64,000 nt of DNA from Ornithodoros turicata (GCF_037126465.1 NW_026999293.1:186001-250000), one strand, 5' to 3'; shown: positions 31,893 to 44,091, numbered from the stretch's first letter. The notes: generated by a model from the sequence alone, not told the origin. A program made the numbers and translations.

Positions 31893-34345
31893 GTGTTGTC
31901 CCATCGCACTTTTGTCGTTGATGACAGCGTGTCAGACACTCGGCTCATCCTTTCTCGTGATGAGAACTGGACGAAGAACTTGTCTCCGATACCCTTAATA
32001 ACCGAGGTCACAATAAGGGAGTACTATGCTGGAGGATCAAGTTCACTGCGACAGCTGAAAAAATCGCACAACTTCGCTGTTGAATCTTACGTCGATTGCG
32101 GCACTGTCATGACGAACACAGTGGATATCAGGTGAGGACGCTCGTAACGTACTTTCAAGCGCATAGTGGTATGGAGTGCATTTGCTCCCCAAACGTAAAC
32201 CATAAACATTGCATAGTGCGACCGAATATTCTCGCGCGTTCTTCAACAGAGCTGAATGCGTGTAACTGGTGAGTGCAGTACAGCTTGATGAAAATAAGCC
32301 TGAGCTCGGGGTACTGTATTACCCGGTAAACCAAAATGACGACGTACGCATTTGGTTAGGTCCCTGCACCGCATTCGGGTGAGGTCGTGATACGTAGTTA
32401 ATCTGCTTGTCTCCGTTAGCATAAGCTCAGGCTTATTTTCGTCCTGAACTGTAGGATTTTGTCCACTAGCTTTGTCGTACTTACTCAGGAGTACCTGGAA
32501 CTTCCCAGCACTAACGCGTAATGCGGCTATAACATGAGTTCGGTACACTGGCTTACAGTGTTGGTGCTTGCAGGGAATAGGAAACAAGAAATGTGATATT
32601 GATGCTTGTGCATAACTAGAAGTATTTACTTTACAGGTCCGACAAGGTACATGTGCGTGCCATGTGCTACAGAAGCCAAAGCAAAAATGGACGACCATAT
32701 GTGACCCATCTGGTACTGCAGCCAAGCACTGGAACCGTGGTAGACACCCTGTGCCAGTGCCCTGCAGGTGCTGCTGCGGCTTGCAGTCATGCCATGGCAC
32801 TCCTTCGGGTAGTGTCCCTGCTAAAGATGAATGGTTTCGATGAATCTCCCCCTCAACTTGCATGTACAGAGCTTCTACAATGTTGGCGACGGCCGCTGCA
32901 ATGAAAGCGACTACTGTGCAGGGGGTTGACTGGCGGCAACCTCGAGAAGGTGGGAAGGACACACGGACATATTCTCGCCTATTTGACCCACGACGGGAAG
33001 AAGAGAGTGCAGATAGTGTGCAGAGTGCCTTTAGAAGACTTGCTGGGCGTTTGGGGAGCCAAGGACAGCTCTTTGCTTTTGCCCTTCAAGAAGGATCCAA
33101 GCTGCCATTTACTGAGACAAAGTTTGGTTCAGCCCCATACGATTCACCTCCGACATATTAGCAGTCAGGAAGGCCGGCACACCGCGAAGTTTGGCGATCT
33201 ATGAACATTGCACTGGAAAACTGCAACGGATGAACCAGCAGTGCCCACCCGTACGGGCCTGTTTGGTGACAGCATCATTCCATTCCAGCTGCCGCCACTT
33301 CTTGACAAGTACCAGGTACCAAGAGTACCAAGGTAGCGTGGCTGCTCGATTGTTTTTCTGCGTGTATGAAATTAATGAGACCATGTGTATATTTCATGCA
33401 TAGACTGTGAAATTTTCGGGTTTTATTTTTTCAAAATTTGGGGGGTAAAATTCAGAAATGATGTCGAAAATTCGTGCAAATTCGTGCGGAAAAATTACCA
33501 TCGGACTGAATTTGGGGATAAATCGGGCTCTATTGTCGAATAAACGTTCGTCGTACAGCCTATCCAGAGTATGAGACGTCGAGATCTACTGTGCATTTTG
33601 TGAAAAATTAGTATGTCATTGCCGGGAGGTGCCTAGCTTAGGTGCAGTATTGCGGGTAGAAACCTGTTTTAACCCTAAACCGGTGAACCTCGATTCGGGG
33701 TGCAAATTCGGGGAAAAACCGGGTTTAACCCCAAAGCTTCAGGGTCTACTCATGCACACACGACAAGGTCATCTTTGCCTGACACTGTCAAACCTTTTAT
33801 TTTTGCGTGTCCTCGATTTTCGCGATTCGAAAATTTCGCGAAATTAAAGGGCGTGCAAACATTTTCATTTGTATATGATACTACGTGAAAAACCCTTGAC
33901 AAATTGCTATGCAGCATGATTTGTACTTGACCTCTATTGTTTGTCTCCGACTTTAAGGGCATTATTCTCACAAGTGAGGCGGCCATGGCTCTGGAGAGAA
34001 ACACCCGGCTAGGTTTTACGTCGTACTGAGTGGACTGAAAAGGGTCTTAGTAATTTGATTGTCCAGAGTGATTTGTCAAAGGTACGAGCTATAGCATATG
34101 GCAGCAAACACGAAGATGTTGCTGCACAGGCCTACACTGATGCGATGACGTGCCTTGATCATTCTGTCCTCGGCTGGGAGCCTTCCTGGACAGATTTATA
34201 GTATATGACCCCACAGAGTCTTACACCAAACAGAGTGCTCGAGATAAGATGTCCCTATTCACTGAAAGATAGCGAGCCGCAGTTCGCCAAAGACAACATA
34301 CCGTACATGGCTATTGATGAGGAAGGTCACCCAAAACTGCAGTAA
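31893..34345 (+). pseudogene. SWIM zinc-finger / YqaJ-type nuclease gene of the transposon, decayed
   Basis: Exon 1 (31,893 to about 32,132) encodes TIREYYAGGSSSLRQLKKS and ends at a donor (GATATCAG, then GTGAGG). The next exon starts at 32,637 after TTTACTTTACAG and continues in frame. It encodes HVRAMCYRSQ and a SWIM motif (DTLCQCPAGAAAACSHAMAL; C-x-C...C-x-H). Further parts are shifted: DWRQPREGGKDTRTYSRLFDPR (about 32,930), then VRAIAYGSKHEDVAAQAY and RVLEIRCPYSLKD (34,081-34,275). The last two match the YqaJ nuclease core (G-x-x-x-E and E-I-x-C-P). Stops and frame changes show it is inactive. In the intact family this nuclease is thought to assist transposition or to be a captured recombination enzyme. 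A 170-bp MITE lies just after, at 34,411. Confidence 0.7.
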
Positions 34346-34410
34346 GTGTTCAGAAACGGATGCATCTACATTGTTTTAATGTCAGTGTCATTGCCTACAT
34401 AGTTCTACTT

Positions 34411-34578
34411 ATACAGGGTGTTTCACCTAAAGTGGTATGAAATTATTTTTAAAGAGTGCGATAAAAGAAAATTAGCAGCACTTTTATGCTATTTGAGTTA
34501 CAGACTGGTCGTACATCAAAAGTACTACCTGCTTGTGTTGTGAAAATTTCTATGACCTTAAGTGAAACACGCTGCATA
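34411..34578. mobile_element. Small MITE with ACAGGGTGTTTCAC ends
   Basis: The left end ACAGGGTGTTTCACCTAA and the right end GTGAAACACGCTGCAT (reverse complement ATGCAGCGTGTTTCAC) enclose about 168 bases. It sits between the two convergent genes of the larger transposon. Confidence 0.55.
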
Positions 34579-34997
34579 TTGTCTGTCAGTCAGTCACGCA
34601 CCACTAGTCCCTTATCTCAAGTGCAATGATTTTATCGGGAAATGTGCAATGACACATCGTAAGCTGTGATATGATAATGGTCAACTGTGATATTATACAT
34701 GATGCAATATTTTTATGTTATACTCTATACAGATCTTTTCCTATACAAACACGATGTACTGTTTATGACACTGTCATCTGTTAGCTTGCTCCCATGGTTT
34801 GACAGCAGTCTTCACATTCCATAGACAGTGGCGCTCAGAATGTAGTAGGAAACAAGCTCAGTGACGCCCAGTGTGTCAAAATGTGTTTTGTAATGCAGTG
34901 AAACTTTTGAAATGCAACTTCCATATACTGACGAGGCAAAAGAAAATAAAAACATTTCTGCAATGGATTTCTCATTATCATACATTTGCACAGTGCA

Positions 34998-36606
34998 CTA
35001 GTTCCTGTCTTCAACTAAGGGGCTTTGAAAGTTAGTTAAGATAACGGCAACTGTCCACATTTGGTTTGATACTGGCCCAAGGCTCATGGGTACAGGTCTG
35101 TCAAAAATGTGAAATGTCTTCACGTGCTGGGTCCTGCGCTCAACATGAATTCGTAAGGAGGCAATCTGTTTTGTTTGTTGTACTTGTACTGCAGAGAACT
35201 CTTTGTTTCGGAGGAATGGTGGAATGTTCAGCCTCACGTTTTTTTGCTCCACAAGATCAGCAATGGTGAAACCCTTATCTGCCATGACAGAGTCTCCTTC
35301 TTCAAAGGACAGGCCAAGAAATTCGCTTCTTATGACGCATTCCCTGTTAGACGTGCATCTAGCAAATAGTTCTGATACAAGGGTCATTAGCCCATTTAGA
35401 GCTATGCCAATGAGCCCCTTAAGGGTGTTCGCACTCTTGTAGGTTGAATATGTGCTAGATTGAAGGGCTAACGAGCTTGCAGCTTCACAGCGGATTTCTG
35501 TTGCGTCCAGAATAACTCTCGTATCTGGATACTGTTCCTCGAAGACTCCAGGCATAGTGCTATCAACTACAGTGCGAGGCTGCCACAGTGGCAGCTTCGC
35601 TAACTTCACATACATGAAGTTAAGCAAGGATATGCAAATATGGAACACTGTCTACTGAGAGACACCAAAGCGGTCTGCAATGTCTTGTTCGAACAACCTC
35701 AAGCGCAGCCTGACCAGAACAAGGAATAACACACTTCTTGTTGAAAGCTTTCGCATCCTGCCACACGCTGCCTGAGGTGGAGTCCATCCTTGCTTCTTCT
35801 GCCTCGCAATATTCCAGCCATTCTCCCCTGGGTCGAGGTAGTCATGAAGGGCATCAAATGTTTCTAGGTTCGGCAAGCCAATATAAAACTGCATCCTTTC
35901 ATCAGATGTACATAGAGAATCCACATCCATGGCTCTGATGCAGCTGCTGTGTTCTTTTTCAACCTCCATAAGTTGACGCTCAACCTCCTGCTTCTCTTGA
36001 AGTACCTGCTTAACTTGTTTATTTACTTGGAACAGTTGGCACTGCAAAGTTTGTATTTCGATGTCCTTCTCTGCCAGCTGCCTCGTTAGAGCGTCTAGAG
36101 AGTCTTCGTTAGAGCAGTTTTCACTTTGGTGTTCCAGCGTCTTCATGGCCTCTGGTCCTCTGCGGGGTAGTGATATACGGCAGCACACGTGTGTGGAAGC
36201 ATCATCGAGATCTGGTGCACTGTTGCCGCTGACTTGTGCCGCAACTGCTTGTTGGGCAGGCATGGCTTGGGCGGTAAGGCACGGCACGGCACTTTCTTTG
36301 AGGCGACAATATCCATTTGCAACGCTCGAAAGAAAGTCTGATGGCAAGAAGTGCTTGGAGCCAGACGAATTGTTGATTTCTTAACTTGAAATGGCACATC
36401 TGCGTAGCATAGTTTCATTGCCTCGAGTCACACATTTCTACGGTCTTCGTCGTTTGGGCACCGATAGTACGAGACCTATGAAGCAACAGACGTACGATGT
36501 CATATTTACCGCAACACTCCCCTCGCGTTTGAAACCTACCTACCTTCCCGGTCGCATGTCGGTAACCTCGTTGCCTGCAGCCAGCGACGCAACACTGCGA
36601 AGGCAT
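34998..36606 (-). pseudogene. THAP-domain DDE transposase, interrupted
   Basis: The protein starts at 36,604 with SQCCVAGCRQRGYR, the beginning of a THAP zinc domain; frame changes follow within 200 bases (TKTVEMCDSRQ, then VKKSTIRLAPS in another frame). From 36,347 one frame continues: a linker with a long coiled coil (LTRQLAEKDIEIQTLQ to VEKEHSS), then RMQFYIGLPNLETFDAL and a helix-turn-helix-like stretch (LFEQDIADRFGVSQ). A single TAG at 35,652 separates this from the DDE nuclease domain (35,648-34,998): ILDATEIRC (first D), SEFLGLSFEEGDSVMADKGF (second D), IPPFL, and RIHVERRTQH (E). The catalytic triad is intact. The lesions mean this copy makes no transposase. Two hAT insertions sit in its 5' flank. 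Confidence 0.8.
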
Positions 36607-37136
36607 TTCAGCAGGAGGGACTCCACGTAGAGCACTACACGGGCCTAATTTTCAAGCCCGGTCCAGGCCCCGCTGCTACGGCCCGCACCTGGCCCGACGT
36701 CTTCTATAGATTTCCAGCCCGGCCCGAGCCCGACTCCGCCGGCCCGGGCCCAGCCCGTACCCGACTGTTTCCATGCTCAGGCCCGGTCCAAGCCCGCCTC
36801 TGCTCTATGTGTTCTCGAGGCTCGGAGGCGTATTTAGATTTAGTAAAGAGCACAAATGGTACTGTGGTACTGTGATGTTACACTTAAGGTTTGCCTGCGC
36901 AGTGTGGTGACATGTTGCACATGCCGCAGGGTAGGAATGCGGATAATTTGGACCACCTGGGTTTCTTTTGACGTGCGCTATGCTCTGGTCTCTGCTCTCG
37001 CCTCCCTTCAAATCCGCGTATTGAGAGAGCACAGCAGGAAAAGGACCCATTTAATTGGTGGAGAGTGAGGATGTACGCTCTGTGTTTTACAAGCTGTGTT
37101 CCTCTGTCGGCAAGCCGCTGTGGGCTTGGTGCTTGC

Positions 37137-38448
37137 CAGAGTTGTGCCCGTTACTCGAAAAAAGTAATTGATTACCGTTACCAATTACTCGACTCCAAAT
37201 GTAGTGTAGTGACGAGTAGAAAAGTAACGCGTTACTCCGCATTCACGCAAATTATACCCTTCCTTGTGTGCCTAAAAAAAAAAAAAAAAAATAATAATAA
37301 TAAAAGGAAGGAGGGAGGTTCAACAGTGGAATAGCTGAAATAACAGGAAAAACAAAAAACGTGTAGGACGAGTAGATCTGTACGTCTGCTGTATTTATCG
37401 CCCAGGACGGCGTTGACCCGATTGTGGAAGAGCATTGCGTGGAACTTCCTCATGACTCACTAAACTTCCAACTAGGGTTGCCACCAGGCCAGTATTATAC
37501 CGGCACGGTCGGTTATTTGCTCGCTCTGCCGGCTGCCGGTAGGAAGGTGATACCGGCAGCCTTTTGCCGGTATTTTTGGCTCATGGCCTTTCATAGGGGC
37601 ATTTACGGGGTTTTTTCTTCAACATTCCAAGACAGCTCGAATAAATCTGGAGCACAGACCCAACTCCGCAGTCACCAGTCGTTTTCTTAGTTATTCATTA
37701 TTATCATTGTTATTCACTAAGTCTTGTGTTCGGAGGGTACAAGAGCAGTGGTTGTGTCGAGCCAGCGAGAACTTAGGCTGCATACAGCCATCATGAGATC
37801 TACGGCTGCAAAGAAGGGTTTGTCTGCTCGATGAGTTTTTCGAAGTAAGTGGCAGTCCAATCCGGTTGCTCCAATACGATCCAGTGAAGCATTCATCCTT
37901 GTTTATAGCAATTTCTAGCATAAATGATCCAGCCACACACAGGAACATATGTTTCCTCGTAGTATCTTGAGCAAGCACGCTCGCCCTTTCTCTCTCTCTC
38001 TCTGTGTGTGCTCGTCCAACCCTCACCCACTTCCCCTTTCCTGCGAGCCGTTCATCCTTTCCCTCTATTCCACCTCCTCTCCCTCAACCGGTATTTTTTA
38101 CTACGAAAGGTGGCAACCCTACCCAACGCTTCAGGTACCACCACACTGGTGTAGGAAGAGGTTACGGAGAGAGACCCTAAAATTCCAGAACGTTATTACA
38201 ATGACCTCCGCTTGCTGTAGTAGAACGGCCCAACAAAGGCTGACGGCACGAGGGGCCTGACTTGGGGAAGAACATCTGAAATATAAGTTAATCTCTGCTG
38301 GAAAAGTAATCAATTACTGAGTAAGCGATTACTCAGAAAAGTAATTGATTACTGGAAAAATTACTCTGACAGCAAAGTAACTGATTACTCAAAAAAGTAA
38401 TTGATTACAAGTAACGCAATTACTAGTAACGCGTTGCACACAAGTCTG
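37137..38448. mobile_element. hAT element 2 nested in element 1, exact 8-bp target duplication
   Basis: Ends CAGAGTTGTGCCCGTTACT and (right end reversed) CAGACTTGTGTGCAACGCG are flanked by GTGCTTGC (37,129-37,136 and 38,449-38,456). Repeated GTAATTGATTAC and GTAAC motifs cluster at both ends, as in other hAT elements. No transposase is seen. The MITE copy B lies within. Confidence 0.9.
37473..38121. mobile_element. hAT-like MITE copy B, third nesting level
   Basis: The ends TAGGGTTGCCACC and GGTGGCAACCCTA are identical to copy A (24,638-25,060), in opposite orientation, and the inner sequence is shared around ACTGGTGACTGCGG and CTTCCTACCGGCAG. This copy holds about 225 extra bases. Its target duplication is not clear. 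It also contains a TC-rich run (37,987-38,005). Confidence 0.75.
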
Positions 38449-39178
38449 GTGCTTGCTTGCTTGGGAAGGCAGCGCGCAGTGGCGATATGTATGTACCTTG
38501 CGGATCCAGAGAGACTCATTTCCGCTCTATTGCGCATGCACTGGTGTTATTCCCCCTTCTCGAACACTCACGCGAACGAAATATGTCAGAACACCTAACC
38601 TAACTGACCCTCGCACTTGCTCAGCGCGCCCGCCACACCAAACACCCCAAATGTGTGTGAGTGGACGTGTTAAATCCAGACCCATTACGCGAAATAAGCA
38701 TGATCACATATAATAAAGTGATAGTTCTCAGAGGAGAATACCATGACACACCATACCCAATGAAAAAAAAAGGCGACATTAAAATTCAGCTGTCCAACCT
38801 CGCCAAATATGTTGGCGTACATGCCCGACCATGGTCGGCGTTGTCAAGCCCGTACCCGGCCCGCATAAAAAACGCAAAGCCCGGCCCGCGGGCCGGGCAC
38901 GGGCTTTCCGGTAAGCCCGGGCCCATGCAGTGCTCTAACTCCACGTATAAACAGTCCGGTTCTCCGGACCGTACGTATAATGGCGGATAGAAGGAGCTCC
39001 GCATCAGGTGGCGCTTTCATTTTGCATAGGGTCTATTGGTTACTGGCATGGAGGAAAGAATGTGACAGAGTGGGTTTCAAAGTCTAGCACTGTATGAGCG
39101 AATGACTATGTGTGTCAAGGTCTGTTTATGAAAAAAAAAACATAAAATGGTCACTTCGTATTTCGTTTGTGTTTCTAC

Positions 39179-40023
39179 CATACAAGTGGGATATCTGTCC
39201 TGCAGAGTTCTTCCAGAGCACAGACCTGCAGCATCACAAGAGGACCGGCACACGCCAGAAGCCATACAAGTATGATGTCTGCCCTGCAGAGTTCTGCCGG
39301 GTCTCCGATCTACGGGATCAGAAGCGGAGGCACACGGGCGAGAAGCCACACAAGTGTGATGTCTGCTTTGCAGAGTTCCGCTGGATCTCGGATCTACGGG
39401 AACACAAGCGGAGACACACGGGCGAGAAGCCACACAAGTGTGATGTCTGCCCTGCCGAGTTCTGCCGGATCTCACATCTACGGGATCACAAGCGGAGGCA
39501 CACAGGCGAGAAGCCACACAAGTGTGATGTCTGCCCTGCAGAGTTCTGCCGGATCTCGGATCTACGGGAACACAAGCGGAGACACACGGGCGAGAAGCCA
39601 CACAAGTGTGGTGTCTGCCCTGCCGAGTTCTACCGGCTCTGGAATCTACGGGAACACAAGCGGACACACACGGGCGAGAAGCCATACAAGTGCGACCTCT
39701 GTCCTGCAGAGTTCAGCTGGAGCCGGGGCCTACTGCATCACAAGCGGACACATATGAGTGAGAAGCCATACAAGTGTGATGTCTGCCCTGCGGAGTTCAT
39801 GCACAGTACGCGTCTAAGGGTTCATAAGCGGACACACACGGGTGAGAAGCCATACAAGTGCGATGTCTGTGCTGCAGCATTCAGCCGGAATGACTGCCTA
39901 CAGCAGCACAAGCAGACACACACGTGTGAGAAGCCGTACAAGTGCGATGTCTGCCTTGCAGAGTTCAGCCAGGCCAGGTACCTTAAGCATCACAAGCGGA
40001 CACACATTGGTGAGCAGCCATAG
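39179..40023 (+). CDS. C2H2 zinc-finger ORF without the family N-terminal region
   Basis: The open frame carries two degenerate fingers (His to Gly and Cys to Tyr changes) and eight intact C2H2 fingers (CDVCFAEF to CDVCLAEF) joined by TGEKPHK or TGEKPYK linkers, stopping at TAG 40,021-40,023. Fingers 3-5 are close repeats (CRISDLREH, CRISHLRDH). The SSEAQF region and the acceptor found in related exons are missing: similarity begins at YKWDICPAEF, only 140 bases after the right end of the big transposon. That insertion or an associated deletion probably removed the exon's 5' part. Degenerate finger sequence continues to about 40,290. Whether it is still expressed is doubtful. Confidence 0.65.
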
Positions 40024-43000
40024 AAGCGCGACCTCATCCGGCAAAAATCGGCCACAGCGTCGAGTGACAAGCCGTACAAAAGCATTCTATATTCCGCAAA
40101 CTTCAGGCAAATCACAAATCTGCCCGTTTTCCTGGGGGATCTTATGGGCATGAAGCCATACAGTTGCAACCTGTGTCCTGCAGAGTTCAACCTCTGTACA
40201 CACACACAAGTGTCGAGACCGTGTACACAAGAAAGAGGACATCCAAGGATCAATTCTGTTGTCCTGAGTGCAGAGGCCTGAAGAAGCACGTGGTCATGTG
40301 TAGAGGGGGTAGGCTGTACAAACGCAGTTTGTGTCCCACATCATGTTATTTCTGTCCGATGTTGTGAAACTCACTCGCATGAACGGACTGAGGTTGAAAA
40401 AGAGTTGGACTGGTGTTGGATTGGGTGGTGATGCATGTGAAGTGTCAGGAAACCCAGCGTCAGGGGAACAATATCTATGGAGGGATCACAGTGAGGCAAT
40501 CCTGTGTGCCAACAGAGATTAAAAGCAGTCGTGATGTTTGGTGTGTCAGGTAGCATTAGTGTTATAGGGAATGTGCAACAAACTGGTGGCGCCATGATGT
40601 GACCTCCAGAGAAACTACCTTGCGTGATAGCCGCTGAGTCTCCAGCTTTGTTTGCGTGTGAGCGTCTTTTCCTTACCACACTGGAACTGTTGCATCGCTA
40701 AGTGTGCAAGCACCTGAAAGAACCCACGATTAGGGAAGAGATGTTTCGTTTCTCGTGATATCTAAGCTTCCAATCGGGGCTCGGAACTGTATTTTCTGGT
40801 GTTCTGGTTCAAGGTTATTGGTTTGGTTTGGGTTCAGTGCAACCAAATACGTACTGGTTTGAACCGATATTAATCGGTTCGAACCGGCTTACCTGTGCTG
40901 TTCTAGTCAGTGTAATCGTTCCTGGTTGGCTATCACCGTTGGAGACACGATCCTGATTGGCCGACTCTTAGTACTAGTTAACGTCACGTCGACAAATATG
41001 CAGGCTTTCTCTGTGTAGATTGCGTTGGCCACATTGATTTGTTACATAGCACGAAGCGTCCTAAAAACAGGTCCCAGCTTACGTCTAAGTTTTGGGTGCA
41101 TGACCTCGTTTTTGAAACAACCTGAGCAAGTTCCCAATACCAAATTTTCTTGTTTCCCGTTCCACCTGACTCACTCAACTAGCTCCTCTGATGGCCAAAA
41201 GTGGCGACGAAAGTTTTAAATCTGGTACTGCAACTATTTCTTTATTAAATGCGTTAGAATTGGGAGTGTCAAAATGGGAAAAGCTGTATGTATGTATGTG
41301 TGTCTGTCTGTGTGTGAGTTGGTGAAGCCGCACTGAGAAAGTGGAATAAGTGGATATGCAAAGGGAATACAAGGGGGTAAATATAAATAGAGGCAAATTA
41401 TTTGCAAATTGACGTAGTCAAAAGTAATTAAGAGTAACAGGTCAGGGTGATCGAAGGTGATTAGAGGAAACTAAAACCAAAAGTTTTCTGTAAAGGTATA
41501 TAATGTAAGATATATATAATTAAGGGATAAGATTAAATGAAACTGAAGAATACTGTAGGTGACCCTAGGTTTTAACAGAGCTAATGAAGGGCGATTAAAG
41601 GTAATTAAAGGGAATTGAGATTAATTATGGAAGTAAACTTAAATGTAATTAAGAGAATTCAAGATTACCTCGTTTAAGCTGCCGCTATCAAAATTAATTA
41701 AAGGAGAATTGAAAGTAACTGAGGGGAATTGAAGGTTAATTAAGTGGACTTGCATATAGTAATTGAAAGTGCCAAATCAGAAATGAAGCAATGACTAGAG
41801 GTGGGAAACCGAAAGTGGATGCCCGGAAGTTAAGTATGGCCAAGAAAAAGCCTGTTAATTTTGCTAACGTATTTCTCTCGCATTAACCGCTAAATTGCCA
41901 GTGAATATATTTATTATTTATAAATACTGTTGGCCTTGACGGGCCATAACTGGAGAGATGCAATCCTCGCATATTCACTACGGTAAACTTTAAGTACAAT
42001 AGCTACGTGTGAAACGCAAAGTAAAGAGAAGACCTGCAGTTCCTGCATACGCCAAGAACACTCACCTGTGCAATGTAGAAGAGAAGAAACAGCAAGGGAA
42101 GACCAAGAAACAAACATAAAACATGAATCTCATGGATGCAGTGTTACATACAGCCTTCTAATTCCCTAATAAAGACTGGTAAATTGTGTACGCGTTATAG
42201 CCTTTGCAATCTTCTAGAGTGCAAACAAAATATACTAAAAAATACTTTCGTCGAATTTCAGTTGCAAGCCTAGACAACCTAACGTTTCTTTTTACAGAAT
42301 CAGGAAGCCCATGGCGAACTTAGTCTAATACACGGGAAGGCGCAGTCTCTAATGCTATGGGGAGTGCACAAAATCGGCCGCAAATCGGCCCCTGCCCACA
42401 TGATAGGACGAGCGTTTAAAAATACAAGGAAAGGGGAGCTGCTGCTTTGGTTGCTTTTGTTAACACTGATCAGATTATTATTGCGATTTCCTTCCTTGCC
42501 TTTTCCTTTCCCTTTCCTTTTGTTTTTTGCAGTGTTCTGTCTATCCGTAACAAAAACGTTCTGTTGGCTAGGCAAATTTCAAGTTATTGCAATTGAAATT
42601 CGACAATAGTATTTTTCAGGGTGTCTACCAACCTGGAAAACAGGGAATTGTCAGGGAATTTGGCCAAAAAGCAGCTGAAGTCGGGGAAAACCGCAGAGTA
42701 GTGCCGTGATGATGCGCGGCGAATCGCGATCGAGCGCCGTCTGGTGGTTGAGAGGCGATACCGCAGCAAGGTGACCGTGACTGGCAGATCGCCAGTACGA
42801 CAACCTCAGAGGCAGAAAACTAGAAAAGCCTCACTAATACTTAGTAAATGGTCCGTTTTATGATGGATCTGTATCAAAACGTTGGAGCAGGCACCAAGTT
42901 TCCTTTTGTTTTTCTCATGGAATTTGCTTGAAATAGTCAGGGAAAACCTGGAAGGGACAGGGTATTTGAACACTGCAGTTTGGTATATATCCTGATTTTT

Positions 43001-43380
43001 TTATGATGGCAAGCTTAACTACCGCACGAGAGTCGTTGACCGCCTATTTTTCCATTCTTCCGTTTTCTCATCAACCCCAATTGAAATGATTCGTGAATCA
43101 CCCGGTATAAATCTCAAGGCACGGTTTTGAATAGACCCAATTTTTTCCCACATGGATCATCATATATGAGTCCCAGACATCACCCACGTACACGAGACTT
43201 GGCCTCGCAATTGATCCATGAGTCTTATGCTGAACAGGGGTTTTGTTCATACCCCTCCTTAACATACCCAATTTCCTCATCGCTGAAGAGCATATTTTAT
43301 GCACTGGGTTCAGAACAGGTACCGAGGAGGCCGTCACATGACTAGAATCCATGCAGTGTTGCTTACTTCTCTCCTTTTTT
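40024..43380. other. Finger debris followed by non-coding sequence
   Basis: From 40,024 to about 40,290 degenerate finger sequence remains (KPYSCNLCPAEFN near 40,155). Beyond that no gene is seen. A TATG/TCTG microsatellite lies at 41,285-41,320. From 41,400 to 41,780 the sequence is a drifting A/T-rich repeat of GGTAATTAAGGGAATTGA-like units. At 42,619-42,979 CAGGGTGTCTACC and CAGTGTTCAAATACCCTG (reversed) may be ends of an old hAT element. Confidence 0.45.
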
Positions 43381-43388
43381 GTTTTCAG

Positions 43389-43541
43389 GAGCAACAGTTG
43401 GTATGTGTGACATTAAAGAAGAACCTCGAGAGGAATCTTCACAGGAAGATCCAAACATAGAAGTGAAAACAGAGGCTTACAATGTTGTGCCTTTGGGAGG
43501 ACAGGAACCAATGAGACATAGATGCGACACAACATCAGAAG
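43389..43541 (+). CDS. IKEEP/VKTEA exon (153 bases)
   Basis: Acceptor TTTTGTTTTCAG and donor AGAAG, then GTAAACCG give a phase-1/phase-1 exon of 51 codons. It encodes MCDIKEEPREESSQED, VKTEAYNV and CDTTSEG. Both psi-K-x-E motifs are intact. The surrounding 43,315-44,005 is the segmental duplicate of 30,985-31,650, so this exon and the 31.1-kb exon are sisters. It is placed to splice either to the next exon (44,092) or directly to the finger exon at 46,299, since both joins keep the frame. Confidence 0.7.
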
Positions 43542-44091
43542 GTAAACCGAAAATGCTTGAGGGGATTTGGACAAATTGAATGACAGGATATGGACAAAAA
43601 GTGGCATGCCACGGAAATGCTTTTCAGTTTTTTGTTCGTTATGTATCAGTTTTCCAGCATGTGTTCTCTAGTATGGAAGATTCTCAAACTAGGCAAAATA
43701 GACCTGGAGATCCTTTATACAATTTCATATTACTGCAACTGTTGCAGACTTTGGCCGCATAAACAACTGCACATAACGATATTTGTCAGTGAGAAGATAA
43801 GGAACAGTAGATGCAACCAGAGGAATCAAGTGCAAAATAATCCATGGTGCACAGTGTGTCTCCCTTCATGTGCTCCCACAATGTTTAGCCCTAACAAACA
43901 CACTCCACATCTTCTGGTGCTACTGTATTGAAAAGTACAGCGCTAGACAAAATTTTACTAAACACACTTCGGTGCATTCCTTCTCCAGAGTGATGCCCTA
44001 AAACTGGGTTCAGAAAGGCTATGGAGGTGGCCGTCACAAGACTTGAAGCCTAGTAATATGGCTTATTCTCTCCTGTTTTTTTTTGCTTTAG

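Larger units (their letters stand above)
36628..38937. mobile_element. hAT element 1 with exact 8-bp target duplication
   Basis: Ends TAGAGCACTACACGGGCC and (right end reversed) TAGAGCACTGCATGGGCC are flanked by ACTCCACG on both sides (36,620-36,627 and 38,938-38,945). Subterminal sequence is rich in GCCCGG motifs (36,650-36,790 and 38,820-38,925). No transposase frame is visible. It inserted 24 bases before the THAP start codon. It is itself split by hAT element 2. Confidence 0.9.
31726..39039. mobile_element. Two-gene DNA transposon (THAP-DDE and SWIM/YqaJ), ISL2EU-like
   Basis: The ends share CCAATAGACC, then TATGCA, and about 50 bases further in CCGCCATT and TACGTAC at the same spacing (53-60 from the left end, 54-61 from the right), so they are genuine terminal inverted repeats of about 70 bases. 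Inside are two convergent genes: a plus-strand SWIM/YqaJ-type gene close to the left end and a minus-strand THAP plus DDE transposase starting close to the right end. After removing the 2.3-kb hAT insertion the element is about 5.0 kb. From memory, ISL2EU-class transposons pair a THAP/DDE protein with a YqaJ nuclease; this assignment needs a search. It split a segmental duplication, since the left flank matches 43.3-44.0 kb up to about 31,650. Confidence 0.75.

Noticed and set aside
32243..32962. 239-codon minus-strand frame opposite the SWIM exon
   Set aside because: It is antisense to the SWIM motif and its intron; the plus strand has splice sites and the zinc ligands.
42619..42979. Candidate hAT element with CAGGGTGTCTACC and CAGTGTTCAAATACC ends
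   Set aside because: No matching target duplication and weak end similarity; kept only as a note in the non-coding entry.
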